From positions 2,950,001-3,014,000 of the forward strand of contig NZ_AP026708.1 in NCBI RefSeq assembly GCF_026000375.1: a DNA stretch of 64,000 bases, read 5' to 3'. Under the pieces are notes generated by a model that was given only the letters and a program-made list of their open reading frames with translations, had not been told where the DNA came from and ran no database searches. A program made the translations under genes and the position numbers. Source of the stretch: Pseudodesulfovibrio portus (GTDB lineage: Bacteria; Desulfobacterota; Desulfovibrionia; Desulfovibrionales; Desulfovibrionaceae). Shown here piece by piece: positions 27,212 to 35,996 of the stretch (position 1 is its first letter; every line of letters begins with the position of its first letter).

Positions 27212-28921
27212 TTGCCCTGCATCTGGAAACCTCGCGGCGAAAAGACCGCGCCCCCTGACGCCGCCCGACTGGCGGATGAACTGGAAGTATCCGAACTGAT
27301 TGTGGAGATCCTCGCCAACCGAGGCCTGTCCGGCGCGGAGGAGATGGACCGCTTCCTGAGCCCGCTGCTGCGCCATATGGCCCCGCCGTCCGAGATTCCC
27401 GGCCTGACCGACGGCGCCGAGACCCTGGCCCGGGGGCTGGCCGAGGGACGCACCCTGTGCGTCTGGGGCGACTACGACGTGGACGGCATCACGGCCACGG
27501 CCCTGGTCAAGGAGTTCTTCGCCCTGCACGGCATGGACGTCCGTCACCATCTGCCCAATCGCATGGAGGAGGGGTACGGCCTCAACGTCCCGCATATCGA
27601 AAAGCTCCATTCCGAGGGCGTGAACATGCTGCTCACCGTGGACTGCGGCATCTCGGACATGGAAGCCGTGGCCCGCGCCCGCGAACTGGGCATGATCGTG
27701 GTGGTCTCGGACCATCACCTGCCCGGCGAGACGCTGCCGGACGCCGACGCGGTCTGCGATCCGCGTCTCGGCGAGGAGGGCCCCTACGCCGACCTGGCCG
27801 GGGTGGGCGTGGCCCTGCTGCTCATGGCCGCGCTGAACCCGCTGCTGCCCGGCGAGCCCGTGGATTGGCGGCCCCTGCTCGATCTGGTGGCCCTGGGCAC
27901 CATCGCCGACGTGGTCAGCCTGACCGGTCAGAACCGCATTTTGGTCAAGAACGGGCTCCTGCTCATCAAGGACGCACGGCGACCGGGCATGGCCGCCCTC
28001 AAGGTGGTCAGCGATTACGAGCGCCAGGCGGAATTGGGGGCCGGGCAGATCGGCTTCAATATCGCCCCGCGCATCAACGCAGCCGGGCGCATGGGCGACC
28101 CGGAAAAGGCGCTCAATCTGTTGCTGGCCAAGGATTTCGATACGGCCATGCCCATTGCCGAGGAGCTCAATGCCATCAACCTGGAGCGTCGCCGCCAGGA
28201 GCAGGAGATTGCGGACGAGGCGATGCAGCAGGCCGAGTCCATGCGGCAAAGGGCCGGGCTGGTGCTCTACGGCGATCACTGGCACCCCGGCATCATCGGC
28301 ATCGTGGCCTCCCGGGTGGTGGAGAGGTTCTATCGGCCCACGCTCCTGCTCTGCGCCCCGGAAGCGTCCGGGGGGCTGCTCAAGGGGTCGGGCAGGTCCA
28401 TCTCCGAGTTCAACCTCTATGAGGGGTTGCAGGCCGTGGGAGACTTGCTTGAAGGCTTCGGCGGGCACAAACAGGCGGCCGGGCTGACCGTGTCGCCGGA
28501 CAACCTCGAAGCCCTGCGCCGCCGGTTTCATGACCACGTGGTCGAGACCCTGGGACCGGAGCCCCTCACGCCCACCCTCAAGCTCGACCACGAGCTGGGT
28601 TTCGCCAACATCAACAACACCCTGCTCAAGGAGCTGGAATTGTTGCAGCCTTACGGCATGGGGAACCCGGAACCCGTGTTCGCCACCAAGCCGGTCAAGG
28701 TGGTGGAATACGCCACCTTCGGCAGGGAGCGCGAGCACGTGAAGATCGTGCTGGAGGACCCGGAGACCGGGACGCGGCTGTCCGGCAAGGCGTGGCGGTC
28801 GGCCAAGACCCTGACCCGCGAGGCTTACGGGCGGACCATGCGTTTTGCCTTCACCCCCAAGATCGACCGGTTTCGGGGCATCCCCAAGATCGACCTGCGG
28901 ATTCGCGACTGGATATTCTAA
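27212..28921 (+). CDS. recJ: single-stranded-DNA-specific exonuclease RecJ
   Basis: A 569-residue RecJ, the 5'-3' single-strand nuclease used in recombination and mismatch repair. Motifs: LCVWGDYDVDGITATALV (DYDxDG), MLLTVDCGISD, VVSDHHLPGE (DHH), RINAAGRMGDPEKAL, and the DHHA1 motif GFGGHKQAAGLTVS, then an OB-like C-terminus. Best start is TTG at 27212 (giving the usual MPCIWKPR-type beginning) with a modest CCGGA ahead; no ATG fits. The 167-base upstream spacer shows no confident gene. Confidence 0.92.
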   Translation: MPCIWKPRGEKTAPPDAARLADELEVSELIVEILANRGLSGAEEMDRFLSPLLRHMAPPSEIPGLTDGAETLARGLAEGRTLCVWGDYDVDGITATALVKEFFALHGMDVRHHLPNRMEEGYGLNVPHIEKLHSEGVNMLLTVDCGISDMEAVARARELGMIVVVSDHHLPGETLPDADAVCDPRLGEEGPYADLAGVGVALLLMAALNPLLPGEPVDWRPLLDLVALGTIADVVSLTGQNRILVKNGLLLIKDARRPGMAALKVVSDYERQAELGAGQIGFNIAPRINAAGRMGDPEKALNLLLAKDFDTAMPIAEELNAINLERRRQEQEIADEAMQQAESMRQRAGLVLYGDHWHPGIIGIVASRVVERFYRPTLLLCAPEASGGLLKGSGRSISEFNLYEGLQAVGDLLEGFGGHKQAAGLTVSPDNLEALRRRFHDHVVETLGPEPLTPTLKLDHELGFANINNTLLKELELLQPYGMGNPEPVFATKPVKVVEYATFGREREHVKIVLEDPETGTRLSGKAWRSAKTLTREAYGRTMRFAFTPKIDRFRGIPKIDLRIRDWIF

Positions 28922-28944
28922 CCACCTCATTCTCTTTCAATACA

Positions 28945-30474
28945 ATGCACGATCATTTCATCCTGACCAACGTCAACGGCATCGCCATGGACGAGGCGGA
29001 CACCCGCTTTGCCTCCGTGGCCGTGGAAAACGGGCGCATCCTCCGGGTGGGTTCCGAAACCGACATGGCTTCCCTGGTTGAAGCCGGTTGGCCCGTCCGC
29101 GACATGAATGGCAGCACGCTCCTGCCGGGTTTCATCGATACCCACCAGCACCTCGGCCTCACCGGGCAGGTGCTGCACGGCCTCGACTTTTCCGAGGACA
29201 CGTCCCTGGAGTCCATCATGGAGAAGGTGGCCGTGGCCGCCCCGGACGTGCCCGAGGGGCAGTGGCTCTTCGGCTTTTCCTTCAACGAGCTGAACCTGCG
29301 GGAGATCAGGCTGCCCCACCGCAGGGGAATGGACGCGGCCTGTCCGGACCGCCCGTTGATGATCGTGCATTCGTCATGGCACCTCTGTGCCCTGAACAGC
29401 CGGGCCCTTGCCCTGCTCGATCTGCCCGCAGGGCTGCCGGGCATGGACATGGACGGCGACGGGCCCACCGGCGTTGTCCGCGACCCCGGCATCCTGTCGC
29501 ACGTCGTTCCCAAGGTCAGCGCCCTGACCCCCACCGAGGTCAAGCTGGCCCGGTTCAAGGAGGCGTGCCGGGCGGCCATGAAAAAAGGCGTCACCACGCT
29601 GCACTGTCTCGAGGGCGGCGAGTTCGGCCCCGGAGACACCCGGGTGGTGGTGGAGCACCAGGACGAGCTGCCCCTGCACGCCATCGTCTGGAATCAGGTC
29701 ATGGACATCGAGGAGACCCTGGAGCTGGGGCTGCCGCGCATCGGCGGCTGCATTTGCGCGGACGGGGCCATCAGCGCCTACACCGCCGCCTTTCTGGAGC
29801 CGTACGCCAACCAGCCCGGCAACTGCGGCACGCTGAATTTCACCCAGGAGCGGATGGACGACTTCATCCTGCAGGCCCACAAGGCGGGCTTGCAGGCCAC
29901 CATCCATTGCGAGGCGGACCGGGCCATCGAGCAGGTGCTGTCGGCCATGGAAAAGGCCCTGGCCGCACACCCCCGCGACGACCATCGCCACCGCATCGAG
30001 CACTGCGAGGTGCCCACCGACGACCAGTTGCATCGCATGGCGCGGGCCGGGATCATCGCCGCCGTGCAACCGGCCTTCTTTCCCTATCTCATGAGCAACA
30101 TGGAAGATTACGAGCGGCGGCTCGGACCTGAACGGGTGCGCCGCATCCAGCCGTACCGGGCGTTTCTCGACGCCGGAGTGAAGATGTGCGGCGGCTCGGA
30201 CTGCCCCATCACGCCCTATGCGCCGCTGGAAGGGGTGCAGGCCGCTGTGATGCACCCGGTGGAAACCGAGCGGCTGACGGTCGTGGAGGCGTTGCGCCTG
30301 TTCACCATCGACGCCGCCTATGCGGGCTTCGAGGAGAGGGAGCGCGGCTCCATCGAGCCGGGCAAGATAGCGGACTTCGCGGTCCTGGCCGACGACCCGA
30401 CACATGTCGCGCTCGAGGATATCGGCTCCATCAAAGTGGAAGCGGTGTTCGTGGCCGGGCAACCGGTGAGGTGA
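28945..30474 (+). CDS. YtcJ-like amidohydrolase family 3 protein
   Basis: A 509-residue metal-dependent amidohydrolase. Metal ligands: GFIDTHQHLG, the later HCEADRAIEQV, HRIEHCEVPTDDQ and GGSDCPITPY. The carboxylated-lysine position is not obvious, as in the YtcJ/AepA subgroup. N- and C-terminal beta segments form the usual composite barrel (DFILTNVNGIAMDE; IEPGKIADFAVLADDP). Substrate unknown. ATG at 28945 follows recJ by 23 bases. Confidence 0.85.
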   Translation: MHDHFILTNVNGIAMDEADTRFASVAVENGRILRVGSETDMASLVEAGWPVRDMNGSTLLPGFIDTHQHLGLTGQVLHGLDFSEDTSLESIMEKVAVAAPDVPEGQWLFGFSFNELNLREIRLPHRRGMDAACPDRPLMIVHSSWHLCALNSRALALLDLPAGLPGMDMDGDGPTGVVRDPGILSHVVPKVSALTPTEVKLARFKEACRAAMKKGVTTLHCLEGGEFGPGDTRVVVEHQDELPLHAIVWNQVMDIEETLELGLPRIGGCICADGAISAYTAAFLEPYANQPGNCGTLNFTQERMDDFILQAHKAGLQATIHCEADRAIEQVLSAMEKALAAHPRDDHRHRIEHCEVPTDDQLHRMARAGIIAAVQPAFFPYLMSNMEDYERRLGPERVRRIQPYRAFLDAGVKMCGGSDCPITPYAPLEGVQAAVMHPVETERLTVVEALRLFTIDAAYAGFEERERGSIEPGKIADFAVLADDPTHVALEDIGSIKVEAVFVAGQPVR

Positions 30475-30476
30475 GT

Positions 30477-30548
30477 GGGCCTCCGGCCCCCCGTCCCCAT
30501 CTTTTCCTAAACTTCTTGTATGCGCATTCGTGCGGGTTGTGGTTGAGG
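30477..30548 (+). repeat. dispersed 3'-flank repeat, copy A
   Basis: Directly after the amidohydrolase stop. The core (30500-30548, starting TCTTTTCCTAAACTT and ending GGTTGAGG) is about 83 percent identical by eye to the complement of 35119-35167, which sits directly after the cytoplasmic cbiK gene. Both copies also have a C-rich lead-in. It looks like a repeated post-stop element. Confidence 0.55.
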
Positions 30549-30646
30549 TCAGGTGCGTCTTGTCTTTGTCTGTCAGGTAGATTGAAAAGGGGTGTGGAAA
30601 AGAAATGGGGTTTTGGGGGATCGAATGATTTCAAGATAAACTTTCC

Positions 30647-30722
30647 GCGATTTGGACAAGAAAAAACGCCGCACCATGTTTGAGCATGATACGGCGTTTC
30701 TCGTTTTTCTTGTCCAAATCGC
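30647..30722. repeat. 76-bp near-perfect inverted repeat
   Basis: GCGATTTGGACAAGAAAAA at 30647-30665 and its complement at 30704-30722, with an inner ACGCCG/CGGCGT stem and a small bulge. It lies between convergent genes (amidohydrolase and lipA) and could act as a bidirectional terminator or be a palindromic repeat element. Confidence 0.6.
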
Positions 30723-30791
30723 AAACCGGCCCAGGGGACGACGGGCGCCAAACGGCGTCAGCGCGCCTCTCGCCGAAGGCGACGTGGGATT

Positions 30792-30849
30792 CTTAAGGCC
30801 CTCGGCCTTAAGCGGGTCCAGGGCAGCGCCCTGGTCTCCCCGAAGGGGG
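30792..30849. repeat. run of three GC-rich palindromes after lipA
   Basis: CTTAAGGCC-ctc-GGCCTTAAG (30792-30812), CCAGGGC-agc-GCCCTGG (30818-30834) and CCCC-gaa-GGGGG (30838-30849) follow one another just after the lipA stop on the minus strand. I recall similar blocks downstream of Desulfovibrio genes; this is memory, not a search result. Confidence 0.5.
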
Positions 30850-30850
30850 C

Positions 30851-31720
30851 CTAGACGAATTCAGCCGCGTTGTAGCTCGACCGGACCAGGGGCGCGCAGA
30901 ACATGTGGCGGATGCCCCGGTTTTTCCCTTCCTCGGCGTAGCGGTCGAACGTCCCGGGCTCCACGTAGCGCTTGACCAGCGGATGGAGGCGGCTGGGCTG
31001 CATGTACTGGCCGATGGTCACGATGTCGCACTTGATTTCGGCCAGGTCGTCGAGGACCTTCATGATCTGATCGTCGTTTTCGCCCAGCCCGACCATGATG
31101 CCCGACTTGGTCGGGATGTCCGGAGCCAGTTCCTTGGCCCGTTTCAGGAAATGCAGCGACTGCTCGTAGTCTGCCTGGGGGCGGACCGCCTCGTACAGGT
31201 GGGGCACGGTCTCCAGGTTGTGGTTGAGCACGTTGGGGCGGGCACCGAGCACCGTCTTGAGCGCGGCTTCATCGCCCCGGAAATCCGGGGTGAGCACCTC
31301 GATGGTGCAGCCGGGCATGGCGGCGCGCACGGCGTTGATGGTGGCCGCGAAGTGTCCGGACCCGCCATCGGGGAGGTCGTCGCGGGTGACCGAGGTGATG
31401 ACCACGTGCCTGAGTTCCAGCCGCCTCGCGGCTTCGGCCACGCGGGCCGGTTCGGTGGGGTCGAGGGGTTCCAGGTCCCCGGAGGCGATGTTGCAGAAGG
31501 CGCAGTTGCGCGTGCAGATGTTGCCCATGATCAGGAACGTGGCCACGTTCTTGGAAAAGCATTCCCATTTGTTGGGACACTTGGCGGACTGGCAGACCGT
31601 GTTCAGGTTGAGGTCGCCTATCAGCCCGGAGGTGTTGGAGAAATTTCGCCCCTCGGGCAGCTTGATCCTAAGCCAGGGCGGAATCCGCAAAGGCTTTTCT
31701 GAATTCTTCTTCAAAGACAT
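30851..31720 (-). CDS. lipA: lipoyl synthase
   Basis: A 289-residue radical-SAM enzyme that inserts two sulfurs into octanoyl-protein. Auxiliary cluster Cys are in [16 protein letters not shown], the radical-SAM motif is [14 protein letters not shown], and the C-terminal [13 protein letters not shown] supplies the conserved R-S-S-Y. The ATG at 31720 has AAGGAC upstream and lies inside the end of lipB, an overlap of 53 bases, which is unusually long; no better downstream start was found. The pair serves lipoylation of 2-oxoacid dehydrogenases or the glycine cleavage H protein. Confidence 0.95.
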   Translation of the reverse strand: MSLKKNSEKPLRIPPWLRIKLPEGRNFSNTSGLIGDLNLNTVCQSAKCPNKWECFSKNVATFLIMGNICTRNCAFCNIASGDLEPLDPTEPARVAEAARRLELRHVVITSVTRDDLPDGGSGHFAATINAVRAAMPGCTIEVLTPDFRGDEAALKTVLGARPNVLNHNLETVPHLYEAVRPQADYEQSLHFLKRAKELAPDIPTKSGIMVGLGENDDQIMKVLDDLAEIKCDIVTIGQYMQPSRLHPLVKRYVEPGTFDRYAEEGKNRGIRHMFCAPLVRSSYNAAEFV

Positions 31721-32309
31721 TCTTGACGTCCTTCATGTCGATGTCGCGCCCGGTCTCCCCCTCGATGGAGGTGGGGACCGCGCCCTGGATGCCGCACAGG
31801 GTGATGGCGTTGAACAGGCTCAGGTCGCGGCCCACGTTCAGGGCCAGCCCGTGGTAGGTGACCCAGCGCTTAACGCCGATGCCCATTGAGCATATTTTCC
31901 GTGTTTCGTCCACCCACACTCCGGGATGACCGGGCCTGCGGATGGTTGCCACGCCGAAGCGGGCGCAGGTTCGGATGACCGCCTCTTCCATGTCGTGGAA
32001 GAATCGGCGCATGCCGCCGGGCCGTTTCTCCACCCGCCAGATGGGGTAGGCCACCAGCTGGCCGGGGAAGTGGCAGGTGATGTTGCCGCCGCGCGTGGTC
32101 TGGGCCAGCTCGATGCCGTGCTCGGCCAGGAGCTTGGGGTCCATGTGCAGGTTCTCGGCCCCGCCCTGGCGGCCCAGGGTGATGACCTTGGGGTGTTCCA
32201 GCAGGAACACGGTGTTCTCCCGTTCACCGGCGGTGACCGCCGCGAGCGTTTCCAGTTGCAGGGCCTCGGCTTCCTTGTAGCCGATCAGCCCGAGGTCGAT
32301 GATCTTCAT
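31668..32309 (-). CDS. lipB: octanoyltransferase LipB
   Basis: A 213-residue LipB that moves octanoate from acyl carrier protein to lipoyl domains. Motifs: [64 protein letters not shown] with the catalytic Lys, and the catalytic Cys in [14 protein letters not shown]. It starts four bases inside the Rsm22-like gene and overlaps lipA. Confidence 0.95.
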   Translation of the reverse strand: MKIIDLGLIGYKEAEALQLETLAAVTAGERENTVFLLEHPKVITLGRQGGAENLHMDPKLLAEHGIELAQTTRGGNITCHFPGQLVAYPIWRVEKRPGGMRRFFHDMEEAVIRTCARFGVATIRRPGHPGVWVDETRKICSMGIGVKRWVTYHGLALNVGRDLSLFNAITLCGIQGAVPTSIEGETGRDIDMKDVKNVFEEEFRKAFADSALA

Positions 32310-33436
32310 TTCGTGTCGGGTTTCTGTTTGTAGGGCAGGATGAGGGCCTTGGACTTGAGGTCGGTCTTGGGCCTTTCCGGCCAGTTGGGCGCAAAGGACT
32401 GGCCCGGCTGGAGCGGGCGTGTGCCGGGTGCGTAGTCGATGAGCGTCAGCCCCCGGTCGGAGCAGGCGTACTGGCCCCTGTTGCCGTGCAGCTTGAAGGG
32501 TTCGGAGATGGCCCGGACAGCGCCCCAGTTGGTTCCGCCCTTGCGGGAGAGATAGAGGAAATTCAGGGTCACGTTGTCCTTTTCAAGACGGGCGTCCTTG
32601 GACATGGCCTCCAGCCAGGCGGGCACGTCCTTGACGGAGAAGTTGAAGTGGCACCAGGACGTGCCCTGGCCCAGGGCGGGCATGGGGCAATCCCCGTCGT
32701 GGGGGCAGGGGGCGATGGGGCTGAACCCGTTTGCCAGCAGCGAGGAGCGCAGCTCGGCGATGATGCGTCCGGTGAGCCGCACGCCGGTCTCGATGACCAG
32801 GACGCGGCCCGTGTCCGACACCGAGGCGGCGAAGTGCTTGGCGATCCCTTCGGCCTGGGGGCGGGCGGTGCGGCCTGACCAGTCCAGCTCGTTGAAGGTG
32901 TTGGCCGCGATGAGCAGGTCGGGCTTGGTGCGCAGATGGTCCAGGAAGCCCGCCTTGACCGTCTTGATGCGCCAGGGGGAATCCTCCCCGGCCATGGCCT
33001 GGAAAAGCTTGAGCCCGACCTGCATGGATTTGGGGGCCAGGTCGAGGCAGGTGAAGTTGAGCTTGCGGCCGCGCAGGTGGGGCCGGGCCATCCACAGGGC
33101 GATGACTGCCGTGAGCGGGCCGGTGCCGATGTCCGCCACCTGGCCGTTCTCGGGGATGTCCAGCTCCAGTCCGGTGAAGAGCCGGGACATGCGGTACAGG
33201 TTCCAGGGCAGGAAATAGTGGAGGTAGGGCGACAGGTACTTGTCGTCGGTCATGTACTCCTTGCGCCGCTTGGACCGGTCAACGGTCAGGCCGCGCGACA
33301 TGTCCCGGATGTCGTACTTGAGGTGCTCCCGGTGTTTGCTTTTGAGCGGCCAGGTCCTTTTCAGCAGTTTGCCGAACCGTTCGAGCTCCGCCGCGTTTTC
33401 TTCGGTGATGGGTGGGAACAAATTGTCAATCGACAT
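32306..33436 (-). CDS. Rsm22/METTL17-like methyltransferase-fold protein
   Basis: A 376-residue protein of the Rsm22 family, linked in mitochondria to small-ribosomal-subunit assembly. A SAM-binding fold is visible ([40 protein letters not shown]). The Cys motif [14 protein letters not shown]...SWCHFNFSV matches the cysteine set that binds an iron-sulfur cluster in METTL17. [20 protein letters not shown] segment precedes the fold. It overlaps the corrinoid activator gene by 11 bases and lipB by four, so all four genes are probably one unit. Confidence 0.82.
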   Translation of the reverse strand: MSIDNLFPPITEENAAELERFGKLLKRTWPLKSKHREHLKYDIRDMSRGLTVDRSKRRKEYMTDDKYLSPYLHYFLPWNLYRMSRLFTGLELDIPENGQVADIGTGPLTAVIALWMARPHLRGRKLNFTCLDLAPKSMQVGLKLFQAMAGEDSPWRIKTVKAGFLDHLRTKPDLLIAANTFNELDWSGRTARPQAEGIAKHFAASVSDTGRVLVIETGVRLTGRIIAELRSSLLANGFSPIAPCPHDGDCPMPALGQGTSWCHFNFSVKDVPAWLEAMSKDARLEKDNVTLNFLYLSRKGGTNWGAVRAISEPFKLHGNRGQYACSDRGLTLIDYAPGTRPLQPGQSFAPNWPERPKTDLKSKALILPYKQKPDTK

Positions 33437-34970
33437 GGGTAAACCTCATACGGCGCACGTATTCGCTGCCGAAGGAATCGTCCCCGGCCAGCTCCAGCCG
33501 GGTCAGGGTGGCGGGGATGGACTCGGCGAAATGCCGGGCTTCGGGGTCGGTGAGCAGCAGCTCGGTCCCTTTGAGGGAGGTGTTGCCCGCCTTGACCGCC
33601 TTGGCCGAACAACCGGCGGGCAGGAAGCCGAGGGTCTCCAGGTCGTCGAGGCCCACGTGCTCGCCCAGGGCTCCGGCGATATGGATGGCCGCCAGACCGG
33701 CCGGGTCGAGGCCCGCTTCCTTGAGCAGGGCGGACATGGCCAGGTTGAAGGCGGCCTTCACCTTGAGGATTTCCTCCACGTCCGAGGCGGGCAGGAAGAG
33801 GTCGTCCGTGATGGTGAAGGCGGGCTCGCCGTTGATGGTCGTCACCCGCTGGGCCAGCTTGGCTGCCAGGGGCGTGGTCCCCTGCCCGAACTGGCCGGAC
33901 TCGGTGAGCACGCCCTGTCTGAGCAGGATGGCCACCAGCGACAGATAGCCTGTGCCGGTCATGCCGGGCTCGCCCTGCAGTCCGTCGAAATAGGTTGCTT
34001 CCAGTCCCTTGGGCGTCAGGGTGAAGCCGGTGATGGCCCCCGGTCCGGCGGTTCGCCCGAAGGAGAGGCCCACGCCTTCCAGGGCCGGGCCCATGGGCAC
34101 GCTGGCGCAGAACCGCTTGTCCGGGGCAACGGACAGGATGAATTCGCCGTTGGTGCCGAGGTCGGCCAGCAGCAGGGGGTAGCGGGGAGCGGCGTCGTAT
34201 TCGACGGCGGTCAGTCCGGCGGACAGGTCCGCGCCCACGAACGGGGCGAGCAGCGGCGGGATGTAGGCCGGGGGCAGTCCCGCGCCCAGCATTTTCTCGT
34301 CGCCACCGGTGTAGGAAAGTGTGTAGGGGGCGGTGGCCAGGTCGTCCGGCTTCCTGCCCAGCAGGATGTAGGTCATGGCCGGGTTGCCGGACACGGCCAG
34401 GCCGATGCACTGCCCGCCGAGGTTGCGGGCCGCCAGCCGCGCCAGGTCGGTGATCCGGTCGGTGATCAGGGCGCGGAGCACGAACCGTCCCTCCGCCGTG
34501 GCCGCTGCGGCCAGTCGGGACATGACCTCGGAGCCCAACCCGGTCTGGGGATTGAGCTCGCTGCCCGTGGCCACGGGCTCGTCGTTGACCAGCGCGGTCC
34601 AGTGGATGGAGGTGGTGCCGAGGTCCACGGCCAGCTTGAAGTCGCCCGAACCCTGCTTGAGGGTGCGCACGGCCCGCCGGGAGCGGCGCGGTTCGGGCAG
34701 TTCGATTTCGCACGGTTGCGACGGGTGCAGGCAGGAGAGCCGCCAGCCGTCGTCCACGGCCTGTGCGCCCAGCTTGCGCAGCTCGTCGGAGTTGGCCTCG
34801 GGCGCGTCGGAGAGGTAGCGCACGCGGCACAGGCCGCATTTGCCCAGCCCCGAGCAGAGCGGCACCCCGTGCCACAGACGGGAGAGAAAGATGGTCCGGG
34901 CCAGGGAGTCGCCCGCATGGGGTTCCAGGGCGAACCGGCCGCCGTCGTGGGTGTGAATGAGTATGCTCAA
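33426..34970 (-). CDS. corrinoid-activating ASKHA-domain protein with 2Fe-2S ferredoxin domain (RACE-like)
   Basis: A 514-residue protein. The N-terminus is a plant-type ferredoxin domain with C39-x5-C45-x2-C48-x31-C80; the rest is an ASKHA ATPase-like domain with LAVDLGTTSIHWTAL, LAVSGNPAMTYILLG, LLADLGTNGEFIL, GLSFGRTAGPGAITGF and IHIAGALGEHVG. This layout matches the DUF4445/RACE proteins that use ATP to reduce inactive cob(II)alamin in corrinoid enzymes. The partner enzyme is not in the window. It begins a unit 225 bases downstream of the riboswitch-controlled cobalamin cluster. Confidence 0.88.
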   Translation of the reverse strand: MSILIHTHDGGRFALEPHAGDSLARTIFLSRLWHGVPLCSGLGKCGLCRVRYLSDAPEANSDELRKLGAQAVDDGWRLSCLHPSQPCEIELPEPRRSRRAVRTLKQGSGDFKLAVDLGTTSIHWTALVNDEPVATGSELNPQTGLGSEVMSRLAAAATAEGRFVLRALITDRITDLARLAARNLGGQCIGLAVSGNPAMTYILLGRKPDDLATAPYTLSYTGGDEKMLGAGLPPAYIPPLLAPFVGADLSAGLTAVEYDAAPRYPLLLADLGTNGEFILSVAPDKRFCASVPMGPALEGVGLSFGRTAGPGAITGFTLTPKGLEATYFDGLQGEPGMTGTGYLSLVAILLRQGVLTESGQFGQGTTPLAAKLAQRVTTINGEPAFTITDDLFLPASDVEEILKVKAAFNLAMSALLKEAGLDPAGLAAIHIAGALGEHVGLDDLETLGFLPAGCSAKAVKAGNTSLKGTELLLTDPEARHFAESIPATLTRLELAGDDSFGSEYVRRMRFTHVD

Positions 34971-35118
34971 GGTGTTCTCCGTCGATGTCGCAGACTAGCC
35001 CATGGGTGTCGGGGTTGGCAATACGGTCCGCTTTTCCTGTGCGTCACGCAGCCCGTGCCCGGCGTGCGGATTCGTCCCCCATTTCCCCCGCCGACCAACG
35101 GCGAAGCGGCACCCCCTC

Positions 35119-35195
35119 CCTCAACCGTCACCCGCGCGAATGCGCCTATAAAAAGTTTAGGAAAAGAGGGGATAGGGGTCAGGGGCCTCCCCCCG
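35119..35195 (-). repeat. dispersed 3'-flank repeat, copy B
   Basis: Directly after the cytoplasmic cbiK stop on the minus strand. The core at 35119-35167 matches copy A (30500-30548) in the same orientation relative to the preceding gene. The rest of the 34971-35195 spacer shows no gene. Confidence 0.55.
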
Positions 35196-35996
35196 TCAAC
35201 ACCGGGTCAGCCGCTTGAGGGCGTCGTCCAGGTGTTCGAGCCAGATGTTCACCAGCCGGTCGTATTCACCGGCCCCTTTGAGCACGGGTTCGCATCGGAT
35301 TCCGGCCTGTTCAAGCCGGGTCTTCCAGCTGGTCTCGCCGTCGCCGATCATGTCCCGGGCCACGTGCCAGCCCGCGCCGAACAGGAAGGGGATGAGGTAT
35401 GCCTTCTTCACCCCGTCGGCCTTGAACCGCTCGATGAAGACGTCGATGGACGCTTCCTTCTGGTGTTCCATGACGCCCATGTGCACGGTCCGGTCGCGCT
35501 CCTGGAAGAAGCGGTGCAGGGCTTCGTAGTATACGGAGTTGTCATGGCGCGTGCCGTGGCCCATGAAGAGCACGGCGTCGTTCTCTCCCTTGCCCTCCTC
35601 GGCGATGGACAGGATGGCCTCGGCCACCCGCGTGAGGTGTTTCTCGTCCGCCACCAGGGGAAAGCCGATCTCCACGCGGTTGAACCCGCCTTCCTTGAGC
35701 ATCATCTCGCTGGCCAGGCCGAGCAGTTCGTGGAACTCGTTGCCCGGGATCAGGTGCAGGGACTGGATGGCCACGTGGGTGACGCCGTCATCGAGCAGCG
35801 CGTCCAGGGCCTCGGCCACGGATTCCACTTCTTCGCCCGCCTTTTTCATATGCCCGCGGATGATGCTGGACGTATAGGCCAGCCGGACGGGCAGGTCGGG
35901 ATGGGCTTGGCGCACCCGCTCGACGATGTGGTCGAGGGACGCTGCGGCGTTCTTGTGGCGGGAGCCGAATGCGGCCAGGACGATGGCTGTCTTCAT
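35196..35996 (-). CDS. cbiK: sirohydrochlorin cobaltochelatase CbiK, cytoplasmic form
   Basis: A 266-residue class II chelatase with no signal peptide (starts MKTAIVLAAFGSRHKNAA). It inserts cobalt into sirohydrochlorin in the anaerobic cobalamin pathway. Active-site histidines are in VLFMGHGTRHDNSVYY and SLHLIPGNEFHEL; the C-terminal PFLFGAGWHVARDMIGD is conserved. It is the last gene of the riboswitch unit, overlapping cbiL by four bases. A second, exported CbiK is encoded at the head of the unit. Confidence 0.93.
   Translation of the reverse strand: MKTAIVLAAFGSRHKNAAASLDHIVERVRQAHPDLPVRLAYTSSIIRGHMKKAGEEVESVAEALDALLDDGVTHVAIQSLHLIPGNEFHELLGLASEMMLKEGGFNRVEIGFPLVADEKHLTRVAEAILSIAEEGKGENDAVLFMGHGTRHDNSVYYEALHRFFQERDRTVHMGVMEHQKEASIDVFIERFKADGVKKAYLIPFLFGAGWHVARDMIGDGETSWKTRLEQAGIRCEPVLKGAGEYDRLVNIWLEHLDDALKRLTRC

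Noticed and set aside
27091-27258. Small 55-codon frame overlapping the recJ start
   Set aside because: The ribosome site is too close to the ATG, there is no known motif, and it overlaps the recJ N-terminus in another frame.
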